From the NCBI GenBank assembly GCA_007922305.1, contig ML677366.1, positions 13,544,910-13,608,909 on the forward strand: DNA of 64,000 nucleotides, written 5' to 3'. A model generated the notes under the pieces. It was not told where the DNA came from, did not search any database, and was given only the letters and a program-made list of their open reading frames with translations. Below are positions 46,485 through 59,649 of the stretch, piece after piece. Every line of letters begins with the position of its first letter. Position 1 is the stretch's first letter. The position numbers and the translations under genes were made by a program. Source of the DNA: Dermatemys mawii (taxonomy: Eukaryota; Chordata; Testudines; Dermatemydidae).

Positions 46485-47139
46485 ACTGCTCGGCGGCGGT
46501 AGCGCTGTGCCCAGCGCGGGCGGAAGGATTCTGGGCTGGTTTCCTGGATCTAAGGCAGCCTGATAGAATGGAGCCATCTGATGTGTCAGCGCCTGGGCGG
46601 CTCGCTCCGCTTCCTCCCGGAATGGAGAGCTGGGGCGAGGCGGATGGCCCGGCCCGGCCCTGCCCGGCCTGGCTCGGCTGATGAAAAGGGACCGCGGGTC
46701 GCTTCATTCACAGGCGCCTTCTCTCCTCCTGCGCCAGGATTCTAATTCTAGAACGTCCCCGCTTCCACGTTCTGTCCGTGGCTTCATTCCACGAGGAACT
46801 GGATTGATCTTACGGCCGCCGTGTAACAAGGTCTCGGAGTGAGATGCCCTCTTCTGTGGGCAGAGGCATTGCTGCCTATCGAGAAACTGCCGGCTGCCGA
46901 GTTTGGGAACTCGGGGGGCAGCTGAGATGGATACGGCTCGTTTGAAAACCGGGGTCATTTCTTTTAAAATTAGGCCAAAGTGTTGCTTGTCTGGGTCCAT
47001 TTTATTTGTACATGACCGACGACTAACGGTGGGTTTTCGGGGAGTGCTGCGAGAGCTGAGGGAGGGTTATTTTAGTAGTAGATGTTGTAGTTATTCAGAT
47101 TTTAAAAGTAAATTATCCCTCTGCATCCATTTATCTTAT

Positions 47140-47170
47140 CTAATCTATCTATCTATCTATCTATCTATCA
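47140..47170. repeat. (CTAT)n microsatellite
   Basis: About seven tandem TATC units, next to TA-rich and TC-rich runs up to 47260. Confidence 0.9.
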
Positions 47171-48461
47171 TCTCTGATCGTTATGGGTCTCTCTCTCTGT
47201 ATATATATGTTTAAAATCTATGGCTATCTCTCTATATTTATATATAAATACAATATTGTTTGGGGCGATTAAAATAGCCCCACTGAGGCTCTAACATCTC
47301 AGCGAGAAGAGGGAAAGAGAAACAAAGGCGCCGATAAGTAAAAATGTACCTCGGTGTCATTCCAACTCTGGGACACCCGCGCCGGATTAATTTAATGGGC
47401 ATTTAAATATAGAGAAGGAAGTCGCAAAGAGAGATTAACCTCCTAAATCCCGTTGCCCAACATTTCCACCTGTCTCGGGAAAGGCCTGCCCGGAGTTGGG
47501 GTCGAATCTGGTACCTGGGATGAGCAAAGGCAGAGCGAGCCGACGACGGGGGTGGTTTCGTAATATCAGCTGCAAGCAGGAACGAGTTTGAATCTGGTGT
47601 TCCAACTTGATCTGGTTTCTTCAGGTGCCTCTTTTAAGCGGCCCAGGGGACCAGGTCTACAAAGGCTTTGATTTGTCTTCCCCCCAGGAATACCGGCCTG
47701 CGGGAGGCGAGTTCCAGAGACTTACACTCATATTGGGGTGGTGGGTCTTTTTTCTTCCTTTGCCCGCAGTGAAATCTTTGGCAAACAGAGCAATCGAACC
47801 CTGCCTGCTTGTTAGTTATTTGCAGTATACCAAGAAGCCATTTTGTGAGCATCCTGCTTAAACTGCACCAAAAGAGCCACTTTCTCGCAGGTACGATGCC
47901 TCCCCCTGTCCATAGCAGTAAGATGGAGGTGTGTCCTGGTAATACACATCCTGCCACTGTACAGAAGAGCCAGGTATTGTATTAAAAAATCAAACACAAT
48001 ACAGAAAAAAATACTTGGAAATGTAATCTGCTTTTCTTGTCGGAGGTGAAATAATAGAGGCCGTGAGGATCCCCCCCCCCCAATTTATCTGGTCATCCCC
48101 ACGACACTTCCTACTCTCCATGCAGAATAGCCACTCCGGGTAGGAGATTTAGAAAGGGCCCCGCACTCCTTATTGTTCTATATGATGTCTACAGTTATCC
48201 GTTACCCGGTCAAAGTGAGATCAAGCGCCCTCACACTGTCTAGTCCTGCCTGTTTGGGGGGCGGGTTTGCCTTTTAGTGTTTTACAATGTCTTACAATCA
48301 AAATTTTCTCCCTCGGTGCAATGAGACCAAGAAAACGTACTTTTAAGAAATGATTGTATATTTCGATCAGGTGCTATTAGCTAATAGCCCTTCGATAGCA
48401 CCTGCTATTTTGAGTACTGAATGACCATTAAGGTAAGTAAGTAGTGTAACTCCAAAATTCC

Positions 48462-48590
48462 AAGTGGGGAAACTGAGGCAAGGGAGTTAAGGGATTCGTC
48501 ACAGGTTACGCAACGAGTCGGTGGCAGGGTGGAATTAGATATAAGGTGGTTTCGAGTCCTGTGTGTAGTGAACTAGACCTCTACTGCTTG
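48462..48590 (+). mobile_element. MIR SINE
   Basis: Reads ggggaaactgaggcaaggga, then gttacgcaacgagtcggtgg, then ggtttcgagtcctgtgt, the core and downstream part of a MIR element. It is old and is one of the few transposon remnants in the mir-9-3 domain. Confidence 0.75.
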
Positions 48591-50740
48591 AGTGCTATTA
48601 AATGCACACAATGACACACAAAATGCCCGGGTACACAAATGCAGATACGGGGAGCGTTTTTTTTCTGACATGCCTTTACCAGTGAGTGGGTAGATTGCAC
48701 AGAAAATATAAAGAAAGCGAGGATGGGGCTAGCCCTAAATCTATATTCTTTAGTCCCAGTGTACCGGCGTTTGCCATATGCGTCCAGGTGAAGAGACTCT
48801 CCAAATACCTCTCAGGCTTGCAGCTAAAAAATCTCAGGCTAGAAATATAGAAAGAAATCATGTGAGGGGTTTGGGTTGATGCAGATTTCATTACTCAGGA
48901 AGATTAAAAACGTTTGGTCTCTTCGGGGCTGCGCGATGGAGCCCAGAGACGGGAGAATAAACAAAGGCAGCTTTAAAATATATAGCGACGTACGAACTGA
49001 ATTAACAGGTAATAGAAAAGTGCTCCCTTTAGAAATTTGGACGAGGAAAAATCTGATTGACTATTGCACAAGAAAGAGAGAAATAAGTGGCGTAGTGCAA
49101 AACGTGTGCTTAAAGACACCGAATTATTTCGTTGGGGAAGTGCCAAAACCCAGCGAGCTCTCGTTATTCCGGTTGTCTCTAAATATGAGCTGATAGAGTT
49201 GATCTTTTAGCTTTTAACCTGATTGAGTTCCCAGTTTATTTCCGAAGCGGGGAGCGGAGAAGCGAGGGAACGAACCTATCAGCCTAGAATTGCTGGGAAT
49301 CTGGAGGTTTGTGCCCTTTATCTCCCTAATCTGCGCATTTTACATAGTCTCTGTTTTGCAGAAGGTCACGTTTTACTTGCCCATCAGATCCAAGGGAACA
49401 TTGGCTAGAAATGGACGGAGATTACGTCCTTGTTGTTGTTGGGTTTAGGTCAGATGACCCAAGATAATCACATTTACCTCGGGTATTTCTCACGCGTGTA
49501 TTATATGCCGCTATCTATATCTCGCGTTAAAAGCCTGTGTTCAGAACACAGAGACATGATGTGAAGTAGCAGAGGAGACAAGGAATTGCATGTTGGTAAA
49601 GACGTCGTTTTAGATTCATTTCCCATGGCGGATGGTATTTATATTCGAAGTGGTGTAGCGGAGTCCCAGTTATACTGGGCTGCGGTTCACACGGGGCGGT
49701 GGGGCTTGTGTTTAGCGAAGTGAAGCTGAGTTTCTCCGCCAGATCGCCAGTTCTTTTTGGGGGGGCGAGGAGGGGAGCGCGCTCACGTTTGAGTGTGCTG
49801 GGTTGCGTGTGCACGGGAGGCGGGGGTGGTGTTATTTCCCCTCTCTGAAAATGTCCCGTGTCCAATCCCATCCCCGCCTTCACACTGACTAGAACGGTGC
49901 TCTGGGTGAAAAGGCGAGAATTTCAAAGGGGGGCTTGATTAGATCCCAACTGAAAAAACCAAACACCTGTAGCCACAACCCCTCTTACTCCATCTGAACC
50001 AGGGAATGAGCCAGACGCTGCTTTTCACTTGTGCCCTGGGCTTTGCAAGGGCTTCCTCCAGCAAAGACAAATTGACAGGTAACGTGGAGACCTTCGCACC
50101 CCCAGCACAATGACAGTCAGCAGTAAACAAGGTTGGCCAAATCCAGACCCTAGCTAGGGAGGTGGGGAATGCCCTGAACTTTCGCCATTCCCTGAGCCAA
50201 ACTGTCCTTGTACTAGTCCGATAACTGTCCCCACTTCCTCTGGAGGGACCTAACCTCCCAGTCTAGACGCTGAGGATCTCTTTGGTGGGGAGGATGGAAA
50301 CATTCGTCGACCTGGCTGAGAACGGGCAGTTGAAAAAAGTTTAGTTGAAATAATTGCTGGGGTTTAATGGGGGGGTGGGAAGAGCGGGAAGGAGCTCTGA
50401 TTTGAATGCCAGGCCTCTCATTGGCTCTGCCCGTGATGATGTCACTTCCCAGAGGGGTGATTAACATTAGAAAAGAGGCGAAGTTGGTCCGCAGTGAGTG
50501 AATGAGAAGCTCTCCCCTTGTCCGGCATCTCAGCCCCTCAGTGCATGGCTACCATGCTAGCCAGCTCCTTCCCTGGCGTCTCACCTCCGCGGGGCGATGG
50601 GGGGGCTCCAGGGGTGCTGAGGGCCCCTGCCGTAGCAGCGAGAGCCCGCAGAGCAGAGCAGGCCCCCGCCTTTCCATTGAATGAATCGCGTTCATAGGTT
50701 TCTCTCTCTTTTTCTCTCTCCCCTTCTCCTCGGGTGGCAG

Positions 50741-51046
50741 ACAGAAGAACGCCCCGGCCGGTCCCCGGTGCTTCCCCACCCGGAGAGTCCTCCAGCCTCG
50801 GGCGGCCCTGGAGAAGGAGGGCTGTTTCTGTCTTTGGTTATCTAGCTGTATGAGTGTTATGAAGCCATCATAAAGCTAGATAACCGAAAGTAGAAATGAC
50901 TTCCAACCCTGCCTGGAGCTGGGAAGCCCAGTGGACGAGGAGAGACGTGGCTCCAGCCGCACCATGGACCTTGGAGCAGAGCAAAACTAACCCCCGATCA
51001 TCTCCGACCTTCTGCCAAGAAGTCGCCGGTGTCCTTCCAGACCCAG
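50741..51046 (+). ncRNA. MIR9-3HG: Candidate MIR9-3 host-transcript exon
   Basis: A long C/T tract followed by gtggcag| (AG at 50739-50740) gives a strong acceptor. After 306 nt comes CCCAG|GTACGT (GT at 51047-51048), a strong donor. pre-miR-9-3 lies inside, so it would be exonic. No long reading frame is seen. Plus-strand host transcript by analogy with human MIR9-3HG; the exon limits are predicted from splice signals only. Confidence 0.45.
50816..50905 (+). ncRNA. MIR9-3: pre-miR-9-3 hairpin
   Basis: A 90-nt stem-loop holding both mature arms unchanged: miR-9-5p at 50831-50853 (starts TCTTTGGTTATC) and miR-9-3p at 50870-50891 (starts ATAAAGCTAGAT). The terminal loop (GAGTGTTATGAAGCCATC) resembles human mir-9-3 (GCC then TCATAAAG) more than mir-9-1 or mir-9-2, and the POLG neighbourhood confirms the paralogue. 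miR-9 acts in neural progenitors and targets REST among others. Confidence 0.98.
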
Positions 51047-51130
51047 GTACGTGTCTGCGGTCTCTGTTGGGGCGCTCTCCGAAACGCCTTTTTCCTGCCG
51101 GGCAGCTGAATGGCCCCAGCAGGGAGCAGG

Positions 51131-53634
51131 ATGCGAGGGGGCAGGTAGCTCAGGAAAGGTGAGCTGCCGAGCCCACGTTTTTTAATGCCCAATTCATCAT
51201 TTCGCCCCGATCTGTGAAACGTGCCTTGGGATCCGCTCCTGGCTCCGGGGCTGGAAATCGGCTCTGGCGTGAGACTGTCTCCAAGGGAGGAGGGGATGGG
51301 GTGCCTTGGACTCAACCCCGGCGAACAATGGCCCTTGATCAAATGCATTGGGCGAGGCAGACCCCGAAGCGCGTATTAGCATGCGGAGTTTTGTGGTCTG
51401 GGTTTGATTCAAGCCTCCCAAAGTTTCGCCCCTCCGAGAGGTCAAGTTCTTGATAATTTGATCACTTTTCATGGGCTTTGGCAGCTGCTTTTGTGTGGAG
51501 TTGGGGGTCTCTGCGCAGAGTGAACTGGAGCAGAAATGAAGGGGGGGGGATTCTCAATAGGAAAGGGGGCTGCATCCTAGGAGCAGGCCTTAGCGCTGAG
51601 ACTCTCCCTGCATACAAACTACCTGCTTTAGCTGTCGGGACTGTCTCTCTCCACGTCGCCTGAATGGTTAACGTTCACCGCTGGGTCTGGCCCTCCACCG
51701 CCAGCCCCAGAAGTTGAAACATAATCTCGATTACCACGGCTAGCAAATAAAAAAGCAATTGGGAAATCTGCATGCCGTTCCCATGGTAACGCAAAGCACC
51801 GTGCACTCTGCTAAGTCTCTCCTGGCTGGCCCATTTTGGCAGCCGAGTCAAGGCACAGCAGCTTCTTCGCCTCCCTTGGCTGAAGCGACCCCCCCCCCCC
51901 CCCAGCCGGCGAGCGGGGCGGAAGGGCGAGGATGCCGATCTGAGGGGCTCCCAGCTGAAAAATTCAGCCCAGGTGCCCAGGTCCTTTGAGGGCTCGGCCC
52001 GGACAGGCAGGGAGCGGAAGGGCCGGGCGGCGCTGGAGATCCTTTAAAGGGGAAAAGGCTTCGGTTGGATTCGTTTTCCTGAGCAGCAGGTGGACTTCGA
52101 ACATCCTCGCTGCTCCCAATCAATGTCAGCGACCTGGCTTGTGCCTCCTGCTGGCTCTGGGCCTTGCCTGAGAGCTGCAAAGAGATGGCCGGCGGTCGCT
52201 GCAAACAGGGACCCCCGCCACCTCCCACCCAGACACCCACCCAGATAGGGCTGTTTCTATTACGATGCACACACTTCTTCATCACACAGCGCCAGCGGGG
52301 TGTGTTTTTGATGTAGCTGGGGGGGGGGGGGGGATGAACAATGAGCAGTTTGCTGTGCACAGATCCCAGAATCTCCTTATTGCCATCCTTACCTGTAGTA
52401 CTGTGGAGATCTGACCCATGCTGCTGGGAATTCCCCGAAGACACCCGGGACGGAGAGTTCCTATAAGGTTTTCAAGAGCAATCCTTGTCTTTTTGTTCCC
52501 CTTCCCAATGTTACAGCCTGGTTTTATTTATTTTTTGGTGTGTTTGCCTTGGGGAGGCATAGCATGTTCCCAGGTGCTGGAGGGCTTTCGGGCTCAGCAT
52601 GCCATGAGCTGCTCTTGTCTTCTCTTTCTCCGGGGTGTTTGGCTTGGTGCCCCATCATACGGCCTTTAGTTGTTCCTTGCCCAATGCAGACTCTCCCATT
52701 GACTTCCATAGCAGTTTGGCTTGAGTAAGGACTGTGGCGGTTTGGCCCGGTGTGTTTATCAGCTTTTGTGGGGCCTTCCCTGCCCTTCAAACTTCCTTTC
52801 CCTGCCTCCATCTCCTGTTCCTTTCTTGATCATATAATGTTCTGCCTGTCTGGGCACCATGGCTCTGCACTCAGCTGCGGGCAATTCAGTGTGGAGAAAT
52901 GTTGGCTTTAACTCTAGGAGAGGCATTGTTTTCTGTGTCTGGCTACACTAGAAACCCTCCATTGAGTTTAAAGCTCTTGTCCTGAATATTAAGTAAGCAG
53001 ATCACTCTGGGAGCAAGAACTCTTCTTTATTTCTCAGACAGTGCCAACCTCCCCACTGAAAGTTCTTCCACCCCAAATCTTCTTTATAGCGTGTGTGTGT
53101 GTGTGTGTGTGTGTGTGAGAAAACTCATGCTTTGTCAAAGTCCCACGAGAGAAGGGCTTTGCTTGGTGTGAGCTTTTAGTTTACATCAATGGGCTGAAAA
53201 GGACAGGGAGAGTTGGGAAACCCTGGAGATCTTTTGTTGTGGCCTTTTTGAACTTTCATTCCACCTTACACTTGTGGCAGAGTCCACATATTTCCCAAGC
53301 TATAGTAATGTGCTCACCAATCTAGCAACGGAGGGTGAAAAAACCTGTAGTAATAATAATAATTAATAATACAAGGGAGGAGGATCTGGAGTAAATCTGT
53401 GACTATACATCAAGAAAAAAGTTTTGAGGAGTTCTCATTATTTTAGATTCTAATGAGAAGTCATTGGAGAAATTAAAAAGGGCAGAGGAAGAAGAAGGCG
53501 CCTGCACTAATTCCACAGGAGGCTCCCAGGGAAAAGGCTATGTGAGTTTGAACACTGAAAAGCATGAAGGCCTGGAATTAGACTATCATTTAGAAAGCGT
53601 TACTAATCCGAAGTTACAGCAGTAATTCCATGAT
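51131..53634. other. Region 3' of mir-9-3, no recognised gene
   Basis: Non-coding DNA with a GC-rich part around 51.85-52.05 kb, poly-C and poly-G runs near 51890 and 52320, and a (GT)n array. Possible introns or exons of the host transcript. Confidence 0.4.
53088..53118. repeat. (GT)n microsatellite
   Basis: About fifteen GT units. Confidence 0.9.
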
Positions 53635-54235
53635 TTGCTGTGTCCCACACACAGTGCCAGAATTAAAGAAACGGATTTTCTAGAAATGGAACTCAACTGT
53701 GGCACAAAGTCTGGGCAAGATCAGGATGAATCATTCATTTCAAACACAGCAAAAAAAGGTGTAATTAAGAGTCCAACTTTCTTCTCTCCAAGCCATCTGA
53801 AATGTGTGTTCTTGATGCAATCCCAGAAAATCTGGAAGAGAAAGGAGGTAGGTAGAATAGAATTTAGCAGTTTCCCTCCTTTCTTTATTTTATTATTAAG
53901 AAATAATTTTCCAGTGCTGAGTGCTAATATGCAGTGGCACTTTTTAAAATAATAAAATCGGTCCTGATGGAAACTGCATCATATGAGATGCTTTAAAACA
54001 GGACCAAACAAAGTAATGGAGAACAGAACTTCACTACTAACAAACACTTTATTCATTTGATGGAAAATGCCAAAATTCACAACAAATATTATTCATGGGA
54101 ATTATTTGACCAGCTGAGCTGGAGAATATGTATTCTGTTGGGAACAATTCTGCACTACCAGGGAGATTAGCTAGCTGATCTCTTCCATCTCTAAGTTCTA
54201 TAATTGGATGAAGGTGGCAGTTTAAAGAGATAAAC

Positions 54236-54237
<2 letters not shown>

Positions 54238-54268
<31 letters not shown>
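54238..54268. repeat. (TG)n microsatellite
   Basis: About fourteen TG units followed by tggtgtgtagg. Confidence 0.9.
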
Positions 54269-56108
54269 TGTGTAGGTAGAAAACACACACAAAATCAAAT
54301 TTGTAACATTACTAAATAAAAAATAGAGTGCAGAAATTGGTGTCCACATGTGAAACTCGTAGAAAGAATCTAATGCACATAAAGTATTTTCATACTGATA
54401 TCTGGCCAGTTTTTAAAACTCCTAGGTTCATACGGCTTTTGTCCAAATGTAATATTTGGAGCCATGTTTTCAATTGGACTTTGCATTTGTGCATGCAGCT
54501 TGGCAGATGCACGTGGAAAATTGAGGTGAGGCCCTTTCTGTACATTTTGATCAAATAGGTGGATGCTCAGCTACCTGCTTTTTGCCTGCAAGTGTTTGTT
54601 TGCATACCCAAAACGGATGCCTGCCCAAGGGGTTAGGTGTGATCAGTTTCACATGCAAAATTGAACATGCAAATCTGGACAAAGGGGCTAAACACTTCAC
54701 TGTTTAGCTCCCCGTTTTCATGCCTTGTGGGACAGACTTTTACAAATCTTTTGTTAATTTTTCATTTCCCAAAAGAAAATAAAAGAGGATTTTTTCTGCA
54801 ATGCTATGTGTCAAAATCTGTCCACAGATTGAATGATACTCCATTAGGAGGATAGAGAAACCATGCTCAAAGTCCTCTAGCTCTTCATTCTTCTCTCTCT
54901 CTGCAACTATTGGTGGTTGTCTGCACAATTCACAGAAGCAACATCCCCATCACGGGTTACCATTCAACTTATCCAAAAGCTGTAGGGTCAATTGTATTCA
55001 CTGCATCTCTGCTTGCAACTTTTTCTAAAATGAGATGCCTGCATCAGCATCTTGTAGGATCTGTCCTTGATCAGGACACAGAGTGTGGTAAGGTGCAGCA
55101 TGATTGTGAGAAGCCCCAAGCCCACAAAAGCCCATTAAAGGTCCAGCCCTCAGCTCTTATTTTTCCCAAATTCTTGTTGGCTTCAGTGAGATCCCGTGTG
55201 TCACATCTGGGCTAAAACCTACACATAAGGGCATGTCCTTGTCTTTTAAAGGTTGTGAATGCTCCTTATCCTATATGGGTCAGATGCAGGCATAGTGATC
55301 AGATACCACAATGATGGAAGTGATATAGGAAGCTGAAAAGAATAGATTAGAACAAGATCATAGGCTGGGCATTTACTAGATTTTCCCTTCACTTTCTCTC
55401 CTCTGTGGGATGTTTTAGTTCCTTTCCACACCTGCTGGATCTTCTTCAATATTCCGTATAGGCAATTTGGATATGAGATTTTCCATAAAGCTATATGGCT
55501 TCTATGTCTTTGCCCTTCAGGCAGTGCTTGGAGTGGGCAGGTAAAGGAGGGGGGCATATATTAGCTGAAAATGTGAGGAAAAGGTAATCTGGAAAAAAAA
55601 AAGTGTATTTGCAGAAAGGAGAGCGAACTATCACTCACACCTTTAACCCTGACTGGTGTCCTTGCACTGACACACTCTGGTCCCAGTCTCTGTTCTTTCT
55701 TCCTGATGTTCTAACCTTTCAATCCTCCATTCAGTCTAGATCAAGACTTGCATCAGGTTGTAGGACAAGCCAAAACACAGAGTCCCCCTCTCCCCGCCCC
55801 CCCCCCCCGCCCTCCCGGGTAGATTGGAGACTGTTTGCTTCCTGTTGTTTAAACAAGCTGTATGTACCTGTAACTGGATGTATTTAAACAAGCTGCCTGA
55901 GCCATAACATTTTGTTATGAACGAGTGAAATTCCACCATCGAGCACTTCAGTGAAATCACTGTAAGTTTTGGTCCAAAAGCTAGTGGGAATCAGTTAGCA
56001 GTGCCCATGATTTGTTTTACGTAGTTGTATTTGTCTTCCTGGGCTCATGATGCCAGATGACCTAGTTCGCCCTCCAAACTATTACCTCTCTTGTCTATCT
56101 TTGTCCAT

Positions 56109-56290
56109 AAAATCATAGACGTTAGAGATGAAAAAGGTCTGTTGGGTCCCCTCCACCCACCTGTTGGTGGCCAGTGCAGGAGTGTTCTCTAGCTTGCATT
56201 TTCCAGGAATTCATCCAATCTAGTTTTAAATGCTCGAGTGATGGGGCATTGTTTGACACAATGGGGTAAGTCTTCCACCTCTGGCCTCCA
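56109..56290 (-). mobile_element. Old CR1-like fragment
   Basis: Starts with aaaatcatagacgttagaga and carries the phrases typical of the reversed 3' half of reptilian CR1. Strongly diverged. Confidence 0.45.
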
Positions 56291-56857
56291 CAAGTGCAAA
56301 CACACCTTTGTGTGTGCACATGCTAGAATTTCCCTCTCTAGACCCCCCCGCCCCGGAACAATACCTCTGTGGGTGCAAGCTGTAAGCCTTGCACACATGC
56401 AAGTGTGAGAATGATTAAAGTGTGAGCTCACATGATTGCACCAACTGATGGTGCAGGTACGTATACACAGCTCAGCACATGCATAAGTGGGAGCTGAGTA
56501 GAGACTGGGCCCCCAAACCCTATTTTCATCTTCTGGGGGCCTCACAAATTCCTGTAAAATGTTCATTTTATTGCCCTGAACCTCCATGGGGTCCCTGCAG
56601 GTGTGTGGTTGCTGTGTATAGTGTATGTAAGATGGCTGCCTTTGCTGGCTCTCTCTGCACCATGTGGCTTAACAGAGTCACTGTTTTCAGGCTTGTTTGT
56701 GGCTTTGGGTATTTCTTGTCCTTGTCTTCTCTTATATGCTTTTCTGAGCCAAATTACCTTGAGAGTATTTGCTGTCCAAGGATCTAGGCAGCAGAAACGT
56801 TTATTCAAACTGTTTAGCACAATGTTAGCTTAGCTGAGCCTGTGACCCTCGTCTGAA

Positions 56858-56955
56858 TATTATGGACCTGATCTTGTGGTGGTGTAAATCTGTCTAGCAC
56901 CGTTGACTTCCATTGAAGCTAGAGCAGTTTGCAACAGCTGAGGATCTGGCTCTAG
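56858..56955. repeat. Old interspersed repeat fragment
   Basis: 'atggacctgatcttgtggtg' and 'gttgacttccattgaagct' are phrases of an old repeat common in reptile genomes. Family uncertain. Confidence 0.35.
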
Positions 56956-59649
56956 GTCTCTTTAAGAGGAATCACAATTCCAGGTGTTGCTGGCTGTGTT
57001 TATTCACTGGCTCAGGTTTTGTTAGGGGCGTCTGTCTCAAAACTCAAGGGGGGGGGAAAAAATTTGAACACAATCTTGGTCAGTTCTCTCTTAGAAATCC
57101 AGACTGCTGTTCCTATAGAGATTTTCTCTTTCCCTTCACCCTGGTCCTGGCTTAAGCACCACTTTAAGTGGGCTCTGCTCATTCACATCCAGGCTTCTTA
57201 GAGCAATTGAGACTGCAGGGGTTTGAAAAGCAGGGACAGTCCTTCAATGGCAGGACCTTGGGCTGGGCTAATTGGTTTTGGTTCAAGGGGATACTGGATT
57301 TGTGAAAAGCCCAAAGAGGTCTTTCCCACGCCAGATGCCGGCTCTTCAGGGGAATGGTGGGGGGCACAGGGTAGGGAAGAGTGGAACAAGATGGCTTAGT
57401 AGGTGAACCCAAGTAATGACACAGAAGCCCACCTGCTTTGGGCTGAGTCAGAGTGTGACCACAGGCTTTAAAAGCTTAACTCCCAGATGTGCTGCCTCCA
57501 CAGGCTGCGAGGAAAGACCTGACATGATTAGCACAACTGTATTTTTATTTATTTATTCATTTATTTATTTTTCCACACAAGATACTTTGAAGAGACAATG
57601 AGGGCAAATCAGGAGGGACCAGAATCACTCTGCTGTGTAACCAGTGTGAAAGCAGAAATGGGCCCAATAACTCTGAATTCTTTTCTTTTCTATGATGAAT
57701 TCTGGCGGAATTCTGCCAGTAAAAGTTGCTTCATCGTGGAGCTGCAAAGCATGTCCCGGAAGCATGGACAACTTACGGGTGCACAGTTTCTTAATATTCT
57801 CCCTTTTTAGGACACGTTTTTGGATACCTTGACAGAAATGAACACATCCTGTCAGAAATGAGAAATAAAGGAATTATTTATCAAGGGTCTCTTTACACTC
57901 CACATCTCTGTTATAATTAACAGATTATGCGTTTTTTCTTATGTTCAGAATAAGGGAGAGAAGTATAGGGAGAGAAGTATAGTTAGCACTAAGCCTAGAT
58001 ACTGCATTAAGTGCCTAATAGAGTAATTTATTCTTATCATTTGTTGTGGAAGAGCTGGTTGTGCCATTATATGTGGGTTACCTAACACGTTTTTATAATA
58101 AGAGCCTTGTAACTTTTTTTCAGGGGGGAGATCCTATGACATTGCCATTGTCTGTGCAGGCCCTTCAAATTCAGGAGAGGGAAGCTCGGGGGCTAGAAAA
58201 AATGCCTTTCCTTTGTCCTGTGAAATTCCATTCAGGTTTAGCTGAGTTATAAAGCCTTACAAATCACCCTTCTGTTGCTTGTGTACCTGAGGAAAAATCT
58301 GACATCCTGCCCAAATAATAACTAACCACAAACATTGCAAAAAGCCGGGTTCACACCACCAACAATGCAATAGCATTATCAAAGCCTGTTCTGGGAATGC
58401 CTTGGAGCTCCTGGAAGAGTTGTGGCAAGTGAGGGAACTGTGAGGATAGATTCTGGCTACTTTGTCCCTTCCCCCTTCCTCAGCATGTAGACCCTGTGGC
58501 CAATTTCTCTTCCCTCCTGCATGCTCATTCCCCAGGATATCAGCCTTCTCCTGCTGTCAGCTAATGTTAATCCCATAGTTCAAGTGGTAGAAGTCTGTGC
58601 TGAAGTTTCAGGTTTGAAATTCTGCTTGCAATATAGGAGCGGGGGTATAAGGGGGAGCAGGGTTGTTACAGTTGCACATAATACAATTTGTTTTAACCTT
58701 CTTTTAAAAAAATCTAGGAAATGATATTTATAGATATATAGATATAATACACATTATTTAGGTTGCAAAATCAAACATTCCAAGTTAGGAAATACGAGGT
58801 CTAAGAATGTCCATGTAATCTTAATTCGGCCTTGTTGTGCATATGGATTATGATCCAATCTTTAATTACATGATCACATATTCCAAGCCTGGTTCAGAGG
58901 CAAGGATGGAAGTACAAGGGGGCTGAAATAAGGTTGCATGGCCAGCCTTAAATCTTGTATTTCCTAGCTTTCACGTGCTTGATTTTGCAGTCTAAAAATG
59001 TTCCTTAAATGCAGTATTTTTGTATGGAATATAATCTACATTGGCAGGTAGTAGCAAATATTGGAACATAGTTGCTACAGATGGAAAAAGACTTACTAGA
59101 TTATTGAATGTATTTTCTTGGATGGGTGGGATGAGCACATTGATTAAAACTTGTATTAGAAAATATTTAAAACTATAAAACATAAATTGTTGAATACATA
59201 TTACAAGTATGAGGCATGTTGGTTCATGTATGTCAAAAAAAATAACAAAAGAAGAGAAAAAATATATAAACCAGCTATTGTTCAGATGGGGAGAATAAAC
59301 TGATAAGAGCAAATTTAATTTTTTTTATTAAAGTTAATGTTAAAATGATCTCATACATGTGTTAAGGAAAGAATATCTATACATCTGGGTATAATGCTTA
59401 CTTTGCCCCAAAATACAAAGTTTGGTTAAAAATTCATAAAATGCATGTAGTACATAATCTGCAATATCCCAAATTAAGATTAGTATATTCAGTGATTCAG
59501 TTAAAACATTAACATCCAAATATTTGGGTACATCACTCATAAAAGATTATACTAAGAGTACGTTGTGGAAAGGAAATATAGCAATGAATATAGATTGTCC
59601 GTCGGTAATTAAGATTTAGGATAGGCTGCCCCTCAGTAAATATCCCAAA

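Larger units (their letters stand above)
50560..51130. promoter_or_regulatory. CpG-rich block around mir-9-3
   Basis: GC-rich, CpG-containing DNA around the microRNA hairpin, between more AT-rich flanks. It could be an internal promoter or enhancer; no TATA box was seen. Confidence 0.35.

Noticed and set aside
45794..46681. Open frame of 295 codons on the plus strand
   Set aside because: It crosses CA microsatellites and a minisatellite (runs of His/Thr) and has no known protein features.
48368..48404. Short hairpin with 10-bp arms (caggtgctat / atagcacctg)
   Set aside because: The arms are short and the 17-base loop is not paired; there is no microRNA-like stem length. Expected by chance in a window of this size.
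48428..48440. AAG|GTAAGTAAG as a splice donor of the host transcript
   Set aside because: It lies at the edge of a MIR SINE remnant and has no plausible exon before it.
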